Below are positions 63,892 to 64,000 of a stretch of 64,000 nt of DNA, piece after piece. The DNA lies in the NCBI RefSeq assembly GCF_000444875.1, contig NC_021985.1, positions 2,799,535-2,863,534 on the forward strand. The letters are read 5' to 3'. The notes under the pieces are model-generated. The model ran no database searches and was not told where the DNA came from. It worked only from the letters and a program-made list of their open reading frames with translations. Numbering within the stretch: the first letter of the stretch is position 1; each line of letters starts with the position of its first letter. A program made the position numbers and the translations under genes. This DNA comes from Streptomyces collinus Tu 365. GTDB taxonomy: Bacteria > Actinomycetota > Actinomycetes > Streptomycetales > Streptomycetaceae.

Positions 63892-64000
63892 GGGTCCTCC
63901 ATGTGGTGTCCAGGGGCGAGAGCCCCGTCGTGCTACGGATATGGGATCAACGTGCCGATCCTAGTGACGGGTTCCCGCCCCCCGCAGACCCTGGACCCGA

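Overview
The window is chromosomal DNA of a Streptomyces or very close relative. The sequence is strongly GC-rich with G/C third codon positions. Start codons are often GTG, and many start codons sit 6-8 bases after a TANNNT-like -10 box, which suggests leaderless messages. Several genes belong to families typical of Streptomyces: SCO2322-type, MAB_1171c-type, CU044_5270-type, an SLT-domain secreted protein, and tandem TerD. No phage, insertion sequence, CRISPR array or plasmid function was seen.

Layout: 1-2.2 kb, a secreted GH54 arabinofuranosidase (cut by the window edge) divergent from an orphan NarL-type response regulator. 2.2-8.3 kb, an efflux pump/ECF sigma/membrane protein operon, an Ltp1-like thiolase and a second efflux pump. 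8.3-13.3 kb, a methyltransferase, a cell-wall amidase, a DUF5336 protein, an F420-type oxidoreductase, a lipoprotein and a small membrane protein. 13.3-17.4 kb, a translationally coupled glycosyltransferase-methyltransferase-toroid operon divergent from kstR. 17.5-20.7 kb, an apparently orphan TPP riboswitch, a ferredoxin/aldehyde dehydrogenase operon and a metallo-beta-lactamase-fold hydrolase. 20.8-24.8 kb, an XRE/ImmA-IrrE/membrane protein triad and an ATP-grasp-like protein. 25.2-31.2 kb, a cobalamin-riboswitch-controlled ECF importer with a secreted toroid protein. 31.2-36 kb, a structured leader plus SLT protein, DUF1275, then CYP125 divergent from fadA5. 36-40.5 kb, an MHS transporter, 1.2 kb of repeat-rich non-coding DNA, an O-methyltransferase, an FHA protein and DUF1992. 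40.5-48.7 kb, envelope and transport genes, including a TMEM165-type exporter behind a yybP-ykoY (Mn) riboswitch. 49-55 kb, small membrane and housekeeping genes plus a tRNA-Val. 55-63.9 kb, a Ter-type stress locus.

The main discovery is a dispersed steroid/cholesterol-type regulon. A clear KstR homologue is present. The KstR consensus TnnAACnnGTTnnA matches exactly at two intergenic places (before ltp and between the glycosyltransferase and kstR). It matches at 7 of 8 positions twice in the cyp125/fadA5 divergent promoter. The placement suggests that KstR also controls the glycosyltransferase-methyltransferase-toroid operon, whose role is unknown. Other points of interest are a TPP riboswitch that ends in a terminator with no downstream gene, a B12-riboswitch operon carrying an intrinsic-factor-like toroid, a phosphoribosyltransferase-TRSP-StiP fusion in the Ter locus, and two efflux pumps carrying extra C-terminal domains.
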